Source: WVXT01 sp964345635 (GTDB lineage: Bacteria; UBA6262; WVXT01). Taken from it: a stretch of 17,974 nucleotides of DNA. The notes under the pieces were generated by a model that did no database searches, was not told the origin of the DNA, and worked only from the letters and a program-made list of their open reading frames with translations. The stretch is from positions 1 to 17,974 of the forward strand of contig CAYFRM010000092.1 of assembly GCA_964345635.1 (NCBI GenBank). The letters run 5' to 3'. Shown one piece after another: positions 1-7,325 of the stretch. Position 1 is the first letter of the stretch. Every line of letters starts with the position of its first letter. Both the position numbers and the translations under genes were made by a program.

Positions 1-1
1 T

Positions 2-100
2 GCAGTCTCCCGTGAAATACGCTCTACTCTAATGCGCAAGTTGCACTATATCGGCGATGTCCAAGTTTCATTAAGGCCAATGAGCGCAACCGGCACTTAA
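2..100 (+). CDS. C-terminal fragment of an upstream gene, possibly a CDF (MamM-like) transporter
   Basis: This frame is open from the window edge to TAA at 98-100 and encodes 32 residues; the other two forward frames close within 32 bases. The peptide contains REIRSTLMRKLHYIGDVQVS. Its pattern (short helix, I/L-x-x-I-x-x-V-x-V-S strand, then a tail) resembles the end of the cytoplasmic domain of CDF transporters, including MamM as I remember it. The rest of the gene lies outside the window, so the family call is an inference from a short match. A CDF here would fit the MamB-like CDF encoded 2.8 kb downstream. The gap to the next gene is 26 bases, which suggests co-transcription. Confidence 0.45.
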   Translation, partial: AVSREIRSTLMRKLHYIGDVQVSLRPMSATGT

Positions 101-126
101 AACGGAAACATTTCCACAGATCATTA

Positions 127-1524
127 ATGATGAAAAAATGGCAAAACATAAGTTTGATAATAGTAATCTGCGTAGGCTTAATTCTTTGTTCCTTACTTGT
201 ATTTCGCGGGGAATTTGAAACCGAAATTGACAGAATGGATAACGATTTAGATAGATATCTGAAAAATGTTACGCTGGTAGCATTACGGGGAGCTTTGGGC
301 AAAGTGGATTCCCGGCCTGCCCAGGCGAATTCTTACATACGCCCGGTTGGTGTATCCGGGGGTAATCTTCCTCTCGATGTCGCTACCGGGGCTACGCCGA
401 GAATTATTGGCTGGGTGAATAATGTCGTTAATCGGGTGAAACCCGCAGTAGTGGGTATTTGCGTGGGAAACACGACTCAATCGCCACCCTGGCAACAGGG
501 CTGGGAAGTGATTACTCCGTCAGGCAGGCGCAGCGTGGGTAGCGGAATTATTGTTCATCCCCAAGGATATGTGCTTACCAATTACCACGTGCTCGCCTCG
601 GGCGGCGATATTATGATTTCTTTATTTGACGAAAAGGGTTATAAAGATTATCCCGCGGAATTAATTGACGGCGAGAGAAAAAAAGATCTGGCATTACTAA
701 GAATTGTCGATCCCACCGGGCGAAGTCAAGGATTCCCTTGCGTGCCTGTTGGCGATTCGGGCAAAGTTACGGTGGGAGACAAAGTCATTGCTATCGGAAA
801 TCCTTTTGGACTGACCCAGACTGTCACCAGCGGAATTATCAGTGGACGCCGCAGAAGATTACCGATAGGGAAAATAACATTATATGACGTGTTCCAGACC
901 GATGTACCCATAAGCCCGGGTAATAGCGGGGGTCCATTGCTTAACCTTCGGGGCGAAGTTATCGGCATAAATACGGCAATATTTTCCCCTGTAGAGTCGC
1001 TGTATACGGGTATAAGTTTTGCTATTCCCGTAAATCAGGCAAAGAAACTCTTTGGCAATTTCCTGGACTTGACCGCTAAAGCGGGAATGCCGCCTGCCGT
1101 CTCCCCGCTTGGTTATCGCTTGCTGAAGCAAAACCAGGCAAATTACAGATATGTCCAGGCAGTGGCTCAAGGGAAGTCGCCACTGCAAAACAAGATCCAA
1201 CCTTCTCCCGGCGAAGGTATCGAAGAACTCGCCTGGTTAGGAATAGATATTATTCCGGTAAATGATGCTAATACTCCCACCAGCGAAGTTGCCGTTGACG
1301 AAGTAGAAGGCATAACTCCCATGGAAGCGGGGCTAGAAGCAGGAGATATTATCAGGTCGGTAAATGGATATCCCACGCCGAACATATACGAATTCAAAGA
1401 AGCGATAAAAAAGGTGCCTCTGAAGAAGGGGCAGGGAGTGGTTCTGGATATCTATCGTCCTCGTAATGGTCAATCCTTATATATCGATTTCCGATTAAAA
1501 AAATGGGATTTGCAGGGAAGATAG
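127..1524 (+). CDS. Membrane-anchored trypsin-like serine protease with PDZ domain (HtrA/MamE-like)
   Basis: The protein has 465 residues. An uncleaved-looking N-terminal transmembrane segment (about 7-26) would place the rest outside the cytoplasm. The trypsin-like domain (about 100-310) carries a complete catalytic triad: His154 in TNYHV, Asp187 in KKDLALL and Ser267 in GNSGGPL. A single PDZ domain follows at about 368-456, with a GLEAGDII core. The family degrades or processes envelope proteins. In magnetosome clusters the active member, MamE, processes Mam proteins. No CXXCH magnetochrome motif is present, unlike Magnetospirillum MamE, and only one PDZ is evident. ATG at 127 is directly followed by a second ATG at 130, and neither has a strong Shine-Dalgarno. 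A degenerate homologue is fused to a transporter at 3629-6109, which supports a MamE/MamO-like pairing. An ordinary DegP/DegQ/DegS protease is the alternative. Confidence 0.9.
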   Translation: MMKKWQNISLIIVICVGLILCSLLVFRGEFETEIDRMDNDLDRYLKNVTLVALRGALGKVDSRPAQANSYIRPVGVSGGNLPLDVATGATPRIIGWVNNVVNRVKPAVVGICVGNTTQSPPWQQGWEVITPSGRRSVGSGIIVHPQGYVLTNYHVLASGGDIMISLFDEKGYKDYPAELIDGERKKDLALLRIVDPTGRSQGFPCVPVGDSGKVTVGDKVIAIGNPFGLTQTVTSGIISGRRRRLPIGKITLYDVFQTDVPISPGNSGGPLLNLRGEVIGINTAIFSPVESLYTGISFAIPVNQAKKLFGNFLDLTAKAGMPPAVSPLGYRLLKQNQANYRYVQAVAQGKSPLQNKIQPSPGEGIEELAWLGIDIIPVNDANTPTSEVAVDEVEGITPMEAGLEAGDIIRSVNGYPTPNIYEFKEAIKKVPLKKGQGVVLDIYRPRNGQSLYIDFRLKKWDLQGR

Positions 1525-1553
1525 CTGTTCGCAAAATTGAAGTCACAGAATAA

Positions 1554-2348
1554 ATGAATATGGAGAAAAACATAAGAGAGCAGGCAGATAAGTTATATCG
1601 ACGAGGATTACTCGTTTTCAACCAATGCGTAACCAAAGAGACGTTAAAGATTGTGACGGAACTATGGCAAAAGGCACTCAAATTGTATCGCAAGATTGGC
1701 GATCAAAATAAAGCCGGAGAAATAGAAAAATCTTTAGTTAATCTTTATAAGAAGAAAGCCATAAAAACGGAGAAAAAAAAGAAGTGGCAAGGTAATATTC
1801 CCGTAAGATTCGCCAACTGGGGTCTCTTTTTCAAAATCGGATGTCTTGGTTTCGGCGGGCCTATGGCTGTATTCTCTCTACTGGAGAATGAGTTAGTCCG
1901 CAAAAGGAAGATTCTGACCGATAAAGATTTTCTGGAAGGAGCAGTATTGGGTGATATTTTACCCGGGCCGGTGACAATGGATATCGTAACTTATACGGGA
2001 TATAAATTGAAGAAATGGTCGGGAGCAGTGCTTTCCACATTAGTTTTCATTCTACCGTCTTTCATTTTGATGATTATTCTCGCTATGCTATACAACAAGT
2101 ATCAGATAACGCCTAAAGTGGAAACAATATTCAAATGTTTGGGGGCAGCGGTCACAGGATTGATAGTCTCTGTAGGATTGAGGCTGGGCGAACAGGAAAT
2201 AAAAGATTATCGAGGAGCAGGTATTTTAATCTGGGCATTTACCTCATCGCTAATTTTCAAGTTTGATATTTTGACCGTAGTGGGACTTGCCGGAATAGCA
2301 GGCACGCTCCTTTATATTGGGACTACTGAAAAAGAGAATAGTCCTTGA
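1554..2348 (+). CDS. chrA: ChrA-type transporter half with TPR-like N-terminal extension
   Basis: The protein has 264 residues. Residues about 83-258 form a single CHR (chromate transporter) domain, with the FKIGCLGFGGP motif near the first helix and the LPGPV motif at 136-140, then several hydrophobic helices. Two short CHR proteins normally act as a heterodimer, and the next gene supplies the second half. Residues about 6-67 are not part of the CHR family: they form amphipathic helices resembling a tetratricopeptide repeat (WQKALKLYRKIGDQNKAGEI), followed by a lysine-rich linker at 67-77. This soluble module probably binds a partner on the cytoplasmic side. The substrate need not be chromate, since many CHR proteins are uncharacterised. 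ATG codons at 1554 and 1560 are both possible and no clear ribosome site is visible. Confidence 0.85.
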   Translation: MNMEKNIREQADKLYRRGLLVFNQCVTKETLKIVTELWQKALKLYRKIGDQNKAGEIEKSLVNLYKKKAIKTEKKKKWQGNIPVRFANWGLFFKIGCLGFGGPMAVFSLLENELVRKRKILTDKDFLEGAVLGDILPGPVTMDIVTYTGYKLKKWSGAVLSTLVFILPSFILMIILAMLYNKYQITPKVETIFKCLGAAVTGLIVSVGLRLGEQEIKDYRGAGILIWAFTSSLIFKFDILTVVGLAGIAGTLLYIGTTEKENSP

Positions 2349-2358
2349 CGGGGCAAAA

Positions 2359-2874
2359 ATGAATACACTCCTTAAATTATCATGGGTTTTTTTGAAAATT
2401 GGCACTTTCTCATTCGGCGGCGGTATCGTCATAATTCCCCTGATAGAAAGCGATGTGGTTACGAAATTTGGCTGGCTTACGAAAAGAGAATTCATTGATG
2501 CCGTAACCCTGGGCCAGATTACGCCCGGGCCGGTGGTAATTTCGGCAACATTTATCGGATATAAGGTTTATGGCATACTGGGCGCGGTAGTTTCCACGGT
2601 AAGCGTAATCTTACCCTCATTTGTGATGATTTGCCTTGCCACGCAGGCAATAAGAAAATTCCACGAGAATAGACTATTGGCAAATTTTTTTCGGGGAGCG
2701 CGGGCTGCGGTCATTGGCATGATTTTGGAAGCGGGTTTAAGTATCGGCAAGAGTTCATTGATTGATATCAAAACCGTGTTCATTGCCGGGATAGCTCTAA
2801 TTTCGTTACTCAAGTATAAGTTGAATCCAATTTGGATACTTCTGGGTGCGGGAATTGTGGGACTGGTGAGTTAG
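2359..2874 (+). CDS. chrA: ChrA-type transporter, second half
   Basis: The protein has 171 residues and one CHR domain with the FSFGGG motif (18-22) and the GQITPGPVV motif (52-60), in the same positions as in the preceding gene. About five hydrophobic segments follow. It lies 10 bases after the previous stop and in a different frame, so the two halves are separate genes of a split (short-chain) CHR pair rather than a frameshifted long ChrA: each half has its own N-terminal CHR motif. The start at 2359 removes 14 residues of non-homologous upstream frame and begins just before the first CHR helix. The family role is proton-coupled anion export, classically chromate. The actual substrate here is unknown, and the location among metal and magnetosome-like genes leaves a different ion possible. 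Confidence 0.88.
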   Translation: MNTLLKLSWVFLKIGTFSFGGGIVIIPLIESDVVTKFGWLTKREFIDAVTLGQITPGPVVISATFIGYKVYGILGAVVSTVSVILPSFVMICLATQAIRKFHENRLLANFFRGARAAVIGMILEAGLSIGKSSLIDIKTVFIAGIALISLLKYKLNPIWILLGAGIVGLVS

Positions 2875-2883
2875 GTAAAGGGA

Positions 2884-3543
2884 ATGAAAGTTAACAAAGA
2901 GTGCGAGAGTTGCCAGCAAAGACTGGGGTTGTGGGCACTAATTGCCAGCCTTTTCTTAAGTTTGGTAAAAGGCGTGGTCGGCATACTCGGCTCCAGCGAG
3001 GCACTGGTTGCTGACGGCCTATGTTCATTTTACCAGAGCTTTGTGGTGGTAAACTCAATTTTCTATATGCGAAATAGTGAAAAAACGCCTCCTATATATA
3101 AATCGATTTGGTTTGCGGGTCTGGTTATCTCTGCAATGTTGATTCTGGGAACTGGCGATGTTGTAATTTTTTCGGTCGTCAGAATAGCCAAAGCGGCAAA
3201 GGGACTACTTGTTCGGCCGAGTCCGTACGCGCTGTATTCAGCGATATTATCCGTCCTGGCGAATCAACTTCTATATAGGTACAGTTTGTGTTTAGGAAAA
3301 GAAATGCCGGAAACAAGTGGCTGGGTAACCGATATAACTCAGAGTTTGCGTTTCTCGGTAATAGTCTCTTGCATAGTCGTTATCGGAATAGGCGTTGCGA
3401 GGATCGTATCTCTTTATGGTGACGCTATAGCCGCACTGATTGTGGCAGCAATCCTCATACCCAAAGTAGTCGATCTGTTAAATGAGAGTTGGAAACAGCA
3501 ACCGATCGGGAATTATACGGGTTTACAGGGACACAAAGCATAG
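2884..3543 (+). CDS. mamB: MamB/MamM-like cation diffusion facilitator without cytoplasmic domain
   Basis: The protein has 219 residues with about six membrane segments. The N-terminus carries Cys7-x-x-Cys10 followed by LVKGVVGILGSSEALVADGL. This closely parallels remembered MamB of Magnetospirillum (CRDC, then LFKGVLGLMSGSVALVADSL). A second match is NQLLYRYSLCLGKE (127-140) against NELMYRYQICVGNE. Magnetosomal CDF proteins move iron into the magnetosome vesicle and help form it. Two oddities stand out. The usual metal site in helix 2 (HxxxD) is Cys47/Gln51, and in helix 5 only Asp150 remains, with Ser at the second position. The protein also stops after the membrane domain, and the following 85 bases cannot encode the usual C-terminal domain of about 80 residues. 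It may serve as a scaffold or as a partner of another CDF such as the one ending at base 100. The gene follows chrA by 9 bases, with AAAGGGA just before ATG. Confidence 0.7.
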   Translation: MKVNKECESCQQRLGLWALIASLFLSLVKGVVGILGSSEALVADGLCSFYQSFVVVNSIFYMRNSEKTPPIYKSIWFAGLVISAMLILGTGDVVIFSVVRIAKAAKGLLVRPSPYALYSAILSVLANQLLYRYSLCLGKEMPETSGWVTDITQSLRFSVIVSCIVVIGIGVARIVSLYGDAIAALIVAAILIPKVVDLLNESWKQQPIGNYTGLQGHKA

Positions 3544-3628
3544 GTGGAAATAGTTAGCCTTCGATGCCTGATAGCATTGAGGCGGTAGAAATTTCCCATC
3601 GGCCGGAAACCAACAGAGGTTAAACAAT

Positions 3629-6109
3629 ATGAGCAAAGGCGAGTTGAAATCCTGGGCTGTAATGATAATAATTTTTTTGATAATCGCTGGCTTATGGATT
3701 TTCATAAAAGAACCGGATCTGTTCAAAAAAGATAATCCCAAACCCGAATACATAAATTTTGAAACCATAGCGCGGTCTGCCCGGCCCTCCATCGTAAAAG
3801 TAAATAATTTCGGTTATGGAACGATTATTCATCCCCGCGGATACGTGTTGACATTGAATCCCTTAAGGTCCCAACGTAGATTATACGAGACAGGTAATGC
3901 CAACCCGGTTGTTGATGCAAAAATTCAGAAGAAGAATCTATATCTTACAACTTACAATGGCGAATCTCTCACCGGCGAAATCATAATAGTTGACAAGAAA
4001 ACCGAGCTGGCTCTTTTAAAAATTATGGTTAATAAGGAATTTACGCCCGTGGAGTCGGCAAATGGCGAAAAAATAAAACCTGGCGAGCTACTGTTTACGG
4101 CGACTGATAAAGGACTTGTTGTTAGCAAAGTTCTAAAACTTGACCAGACAAAGAGTAGACTGATTCAAATCGATATGGTTCCGTATTTAGCGGTTAACGG
4201 GTTACCGCTGTTCAATAAAAAGGGCGAATTGGTAGGAATTTGCACGACTTTGCCAAAGATTGCGGATGACAGTAATCCCACGGTCTGGGCTATTCCGATT
4301 TCGCGGGCGAAACCACTATTGACCACTATGAGCAAATTAGTCCCCACGATGGTCTATGGTGAACAGGGAGTAGCGAAAATCGACTGGATGGGGGCGCGTT
4401 TTCTACCGCAAACCGAAATTGATGGGAAAAGTCTCCTGGTGGAAAAGACAGGTCAATCCGGAACGGGTGCGAATATCTGGCAGGACGCCGGGTTGATAAC
4501 CGGCGATAAAATTATAGAAATCAATAATAACCGGATTGCGGGACTTACAGAATTAGAAAAAGCCCTGCCCCCTTTAGCGCAAGAGAGAAAAGTCAATCTC
4601 ACTTTTGTCCGGGACGGCAGGGAGAAGAATTCGGTTATTCGGTTTAGAACGCCTTCCTGGCCGCAAAATTTATCGTTCTTATCCACACTTTTTGTTTTGC
4701 TCACTTTCTTTCTCATCTATTATTTTGTGTATCGCAATTGGATTGACAGAACAATTCTTTTCGTTTTAGGCGCAATTATGGTAACCATTTGCGGCCACTA
4801 CCTGAAGTTCTATGACTGGACGATGGCCTGGGCGTCGTTGCAGAGCAAAATCGATGTAATCTATTTCATTGTGGGTATGAGCATTTTGACGATTATTCTG
4901 GATGAAGGGGGGCTATTCAGTTATCTGGCAAAGAAAATTGCATTATTCACTCGCGGCGACAAATGGAAGATAATGTTATCTTTTTGTCTTTTGACTTATA
5001 TATTCTCTTTAGTGGTGAATAATCTGGTAACAATTATGGTGCTTGTCCCTATGATTTTTAGCCTGAGCAGGTATCTGAATTTCGACCCCAGGCCCTATAT
5101 GATTGGTATGATTATTGCCTCAAACTTGGGTGGCGCCTCGACAATGGTAGGCGATTTTCCCAATATGCTGATAGGCACGCAAACAGGCATAGCGTTTACC
5201 AAATTCATCGTGTATATGATGCCCATCTGTTTGATAGAACTTTTTGTCCTTCTCATTTACGTTCGACTGTCACGGAAAAAACTATTCATTAAAGAAAAGA
5301 AAAAGGAAGTCAACGTATACGAACAGTTGCCACAACTGGCCTATTGCGACGGAGGCAATGTAACCAATAATGAAAATCTTTTCCAGAGGATAGAAAAGAA
5401 ACTGCAACAGGGAATGAAAAATCCCCGGGCGGTAAAGAGAGGTCTGGCTATTTTGGGAATACTCATAGTTGCCTTTCTCGTCTCCGACTTTGTTCGCATA
5501 TCGCCGGCACTTATTGCTTTGGCGGGGGGATTGGGGGGTATCTTTTTGGGAAAGGTAAAAATAGGAACCATCCTGGAAAGACTGAATTACAAGGATATAC
5601 TTTTCTTCTCCGGCCTGTTTATACTCGTTGGCGCTTGCGAAGCAAGTGGACTTCTCTTCTCGTTGAGGGAAGCAATTGTTCATCTTTCTTTTGGAAATGT
5701 TCTTGTGCGATGTTTGCTTCTAATGTGGTTGGCGGGAATTGTTACCGCTTTTCTCAATGCCGGGCCGGGTACGGCGCTTTTTTTGCCCCTGGTAATGAAT
5801 TTCAAAATGTCTTCTCCGCATTATCTATATTTCTGGTCACTTTCTCTGGGCGTGCTTGCCGGGTCAAGCGCCACGCTCACGGGAGCAACGGCAGGTAGTG
5901 TCAGTTCCAATATGTTAGATGAATTTTTGAGTACGTACGTGCGGCAGGGGAAAAAATGGTCCAGGTTGGCAGGTAAAAAAACTTATCTTAATTCGTCTAA
6001 TATCCGCGATAATTTATCTTTTAGAAAGTATTCCAAAATCGGGATACCCGTGGGAATAATCTTTCTCATAATTTCCAGCATATATATCGCCATGATTTAC
6101 CACTGGTAA
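3629..6109 (+). CDS. Pseudoprotease-PDZ-ion transporter fusion (MamO/MamE-like domain joined to a MamN/NhaD/ArsB-type permease)
   Basis: The protein has 826 residues in one uninterrupted frame. A transmembrane anchor lies at about 9-26. A trypsin-like domain follows at about 44-235 and aligns with the upstream protease, but every catalytic residue is replaced: His by Pro78 (GYVLTLNPL), Asp by Glu126 (KKTELALL) and Ser by Asn190 (AVNGLPL). A PDZ domain occupies about 250-340 (AGLITGDKIIEIN). From about 350 there are ten or more hydrophobic helices of the ArsB/NhaD ion-transporter superfamily, with NNLVTIMVLVPM (464-475), a GGASTMVGDFPNMLIG loop (501-516) and a repeated pseudo-symmetric LNAGPGTALFLP motif in the second half. 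In magnetosome clusters MamO is a pseudoprotease fused to a TauE-type domain, and MamN is a separate NhaD/ArsB-like protein; this gene joins those roles differently. AGAGG at 3615-3619 lies 9 bases before the start. Confidence 0.85.
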   Translation: MSKGELKSWAVMIIIFLIIAGLWIFIKEPDLFKKDNPKPEYINFETIARSARPSIVKVNNFGYGTIIHPRGYVLTLNPLRSQRRLYETGNANPVVDAKIQKKNLYLTTYNGESLTGEIIIVDKKTELALLKIMVNKEFTPVESANGEKIKPGELLFTATDKGLVVSKVLKLDQTKSRLIQIDMVPYLAVNGLPLFNKKGELVGICTTLPKIADDSNPTVWAIPISRAKPLLTTMSKLVPTMVYGEQGVAKIDWMGARFLPQTEIDGKSLLVEKTGQSGTGANIWQDAGLITGDKIIEINNNRIAGLTELEKALPPLAQERKVNLTFVRDGREKNSVIRFRTPSWPQNLSFLSTLFVLLTFFLIYYFVYRNWIDRTILFVLGAIMVTICGHYLKFYDWTMAWASLQSKIDVIYFIVGMSILTIILDEGGLFSYLAKKIALFTRGDKWKIMLSFCLLTYIFSLVVNNLVTIMVLVPMIFSLSRYLNFDPRPYMIGMIIASNLGGASTMVGDFPNMLIGTQTGIAFTKFIVYMMPICLIELFVLLIYVRLSRKKLFIKEKKKEVNVYEQLPQLAYCDGGNVTNNENLFQRIEKKLQQGMKNPRAVKRGLAILGILIVAFLVSDFVRISPALIALAGGLGGIFLGKVKIGTILERLNYKDILFFSGLFILVGACEASGLLFSLREAIVHLSFGNVLVRCLLLMWLAGIVTAFLNAGPGTALFLPLVMNFKMSSPHYLYFWSLSLGVLAGSSATLTGATAGSVSSNMLDEFLSTYVRQGKKWSRLAGKKTYLNSSNIRDNLSFRKYSKIGIPVGIIFLIISSIYIAMIYHW

Positions 6110-6143
6110 GGTTCTTGGACCGCAAGGCCTAAAAGACCCAATC

Positions 6144-6161
6144 CGTTAGAAGTGTCTAACG
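6144..6161 (+). other. Short stem-loop in the spacer before the LapA-like gene
   Basis: CGTTAGA and TCTAACG form a perfect 7-bp stem with a 4-base loop, 7 bases upstream of the AAGGGAGG ribosome site at 6166-6173. No T-run follows, so it is not a typical intrinsic terminator. It could be a processing or mRNA-stability element between the very long upstream gene and the small downstream one. Confidence 0.4.
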
Positions 6162-6182
6162 CTGTAAGGGAGGTTTGAGAAT

Positions 6183-6458
6183 ATGCAAATGCAATTACTT
6201 TTCATTTTGATTATGGCATTACTTCTGATGGTTTTTACTTTTCAAAATCCCTATCCCGTGCAGATGCGATTTATGGGGTGGCAGAGCGGACAGGTTCCGT
6301 TAATTATGGTTATTTTGATTTCAGTGATTGTGGGTGTTGTTGTCTCGCTCTTGTTAGGATTAAAACAGGCTAGAGAACTGAAGAGGACGACCCGCCAGCT
6401 AAAAGCCGAACTTGACGAATTGAAAACACCGCCAGTCAAATCGGAAGAAGAATTGTAA
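6183..6458 (+). CDS. Small two-helix membrane protein, LapA (DUF1049)/MamL-like
   Basis: The protein has 91 residues. Transmembrane helices lie at about 4-20 and 38-60, separated by the LapA-type segment FQNPYPVQMRFMGWQSGQVP. A basic, then acidic, helical cytoplasmic tail (61-91) is probably a short coiled coil. The LapA family links to lipopolysaccharide assembly control in proteobacteria but is widespread with unclear roles elsewhere. Magnetosomal MamL is a protein of similar size and layout (two helices, basic tail, an N-x-x-x-V-x-x-x-F segment after helix 1) and is needed for membrane invagination. The location directly after the MamO/MamN-like fusion favours a MamL-like reading, but sequence alone cannot separate it from ordinary LapA. 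It has a strong ribosome site, AAGGGAGG, 9 bases upstream. Confidence 0.75.
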   Translation: MQMQLLFILIMALLLMVFTFQNPYPVQMRFMGWQSGQVPLIMVILISVIVGVVVSLLLGLKQARELKRTTRQLKAELDELKTPPVKSEEEL

Positions 6459-6461
6459 TTA

Positions 6462-6491
6462 TCGATACTTGAGCTTTTCCGGAGGTATCGA
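6462..6491 (+). promoter_or_regulatory. Hairpin overlapping the ribosome site of the ZIP transporter gene
   Basis: TCGATAC (6462-6468) is perfectly complementary to GTATCGA (6485-6491), which ends at the base before ATG. The stem extends inward by a T-G wobble and a T-A pair to 9 bp, with a 12-base loop. The Shine-Dalgarno GGAGG (6481-6485) lies partly in the 3' arm and partly in the loop, so folding would restrict initiation. This may be a translational control of the metal transporter; it could also be chance. Confidence 0.4.
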
Positions 6492-7259
6492 ATGAATATC
6501 GGTAAATTATTTCAAACATTCTTAATAAGTGCGATTGCCGGAGTGGGTGGGACAGGATTGGGCGCTCTTCTGGTTGTGGCTTTCCCCCAAATTTCGGGAG
6601 CTGTACTCAGCAGTATGATAGGATTTGCCGGCGGGGTTATGCTGGAAATTGTCTGTCTGGACCTGCTTCCGGAAGCAATATCCCAGGCCAGCGAATACGT
6701 TATGTTCAGTGGCTTCTTTTTCGGGATAATCTTTATAGCCTTTATTGACCTTTTAGTTTCCCATTTACATATGACGGAAAGAGAAAATGGAATGGATGTA
6801 CAAAAAGAAAGACTATTGAAAATGGGCACGCTGCTTATTATAGGAGTAGCATTACATCATTTGCCAGAAGGATTGGCGCTTGGTTCCGGTCTGGCTGTTT
6901 CTCAGACCTTCGGCATAGGGCTGGCAGCATTGATTGCATTACATAACGTTCCTGAAGGTATTGCCCTTTCTGCACCCAATCACGGCGCGGGTGTCAATGG
7001 GTCAAAAATAGTCCTTTTTGCCTGTATGACTGGATTGCCAATGGTGGTGGGTGCTCTGGTGGGAAATCTGATTGCTTCTATATCAAAGGAGATTGTGAGT
7101 GCGTCTTTGGGTTTTGCTGCGGGAGCGATGTTTTTCATTACCTGCGATGAACTGATTCCCCAGGCCCACACGGAGACGGAAAAATACGGGCATATCCCTA
7201 TTTATAGTATTGTTTTGGGTTTTGTGTTTGCTTTATTCGTGAGCAAAATTGCCCATTAG
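6492..7259 (+). CDS. ZIP-family divalent metal transporter (ZupT/GufA-like)
   Basis: The protein has 255 residues and about eight membrane helices. The two signature metal-binding helices are clear: HHLPEG at 122-127 in helix 4 and HNVPEG at 151-156 in helix 5, both with the following ALxxG/ALS pattern. A short hydrophilic loop with His-Leu-His (91-93) lies between helices 3 and 4. ZIP proteins import Zn2+, Fe2+ or Mn2+ into the cytoplasm. Its length is normal for the bacterial ZupT/GufA group. The gene follows the LapA-like gene by 33 bases and has a GGAGG ribosome site 6 bases before ATG, held within a possible hairpin. Beside CDF and NhaD-type genes it could supply ferrous iron, but the sequence does not show the metal. 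Confidence 0.9.
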   Translation: MNIGKLFQTFLISAIAGVGGTGLGALLVVAFPQISGAVLSSMIGFAGGVMLEIVCLDLLPEAISQASEYVMFSGFFFGIIFIAFIDLLVSHLHMTERENGMDVQKERLLKMGTLLIIGVALHHLPEGLALGSGLAVSQTFGIGLAALIALHNVPEGIALSAPNHGAGVNGSKIVLFACMTGLPMVVGALVGNLIASISKEIVSASLGFAAGAMFFITCDELIPQAHTETEKYGHIPIYSIVLGFVFALFVSKIAH

Positions 7260-7267
7260 TAATAGAG

Positions 7268-7293
7268 AAAAAATAGATAACAAAGTCGACGTA
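7268..7293 (+). repeat. Left copy of a 26-bp direct repeat flanking the acr3-like gene
   Basis: These 26 bases match 8402-8427 with a single difference: ATAGATAAC here against ATGGATAAC there. The right copy is the start of fixC, so this copy looks like a dead duplicate of the fixC start with its ATG changed to ATA, followed by an in-frame TAG. A 10-bp palindrome (AGATCGATCT, 7293-7302) abuts it. Confidence 0.85.
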
Positions 7294-7325
7294 GATCGAT
7301 CTTTGTGAACGGGAGTAAATGAAAG

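Noticed and set aside
1554..2874. One long ChrA broken by a frameshift
   Set aside because: Each half has its own complete N-terminal CHR motif and start codon, as in known two-gene CHR pairs.
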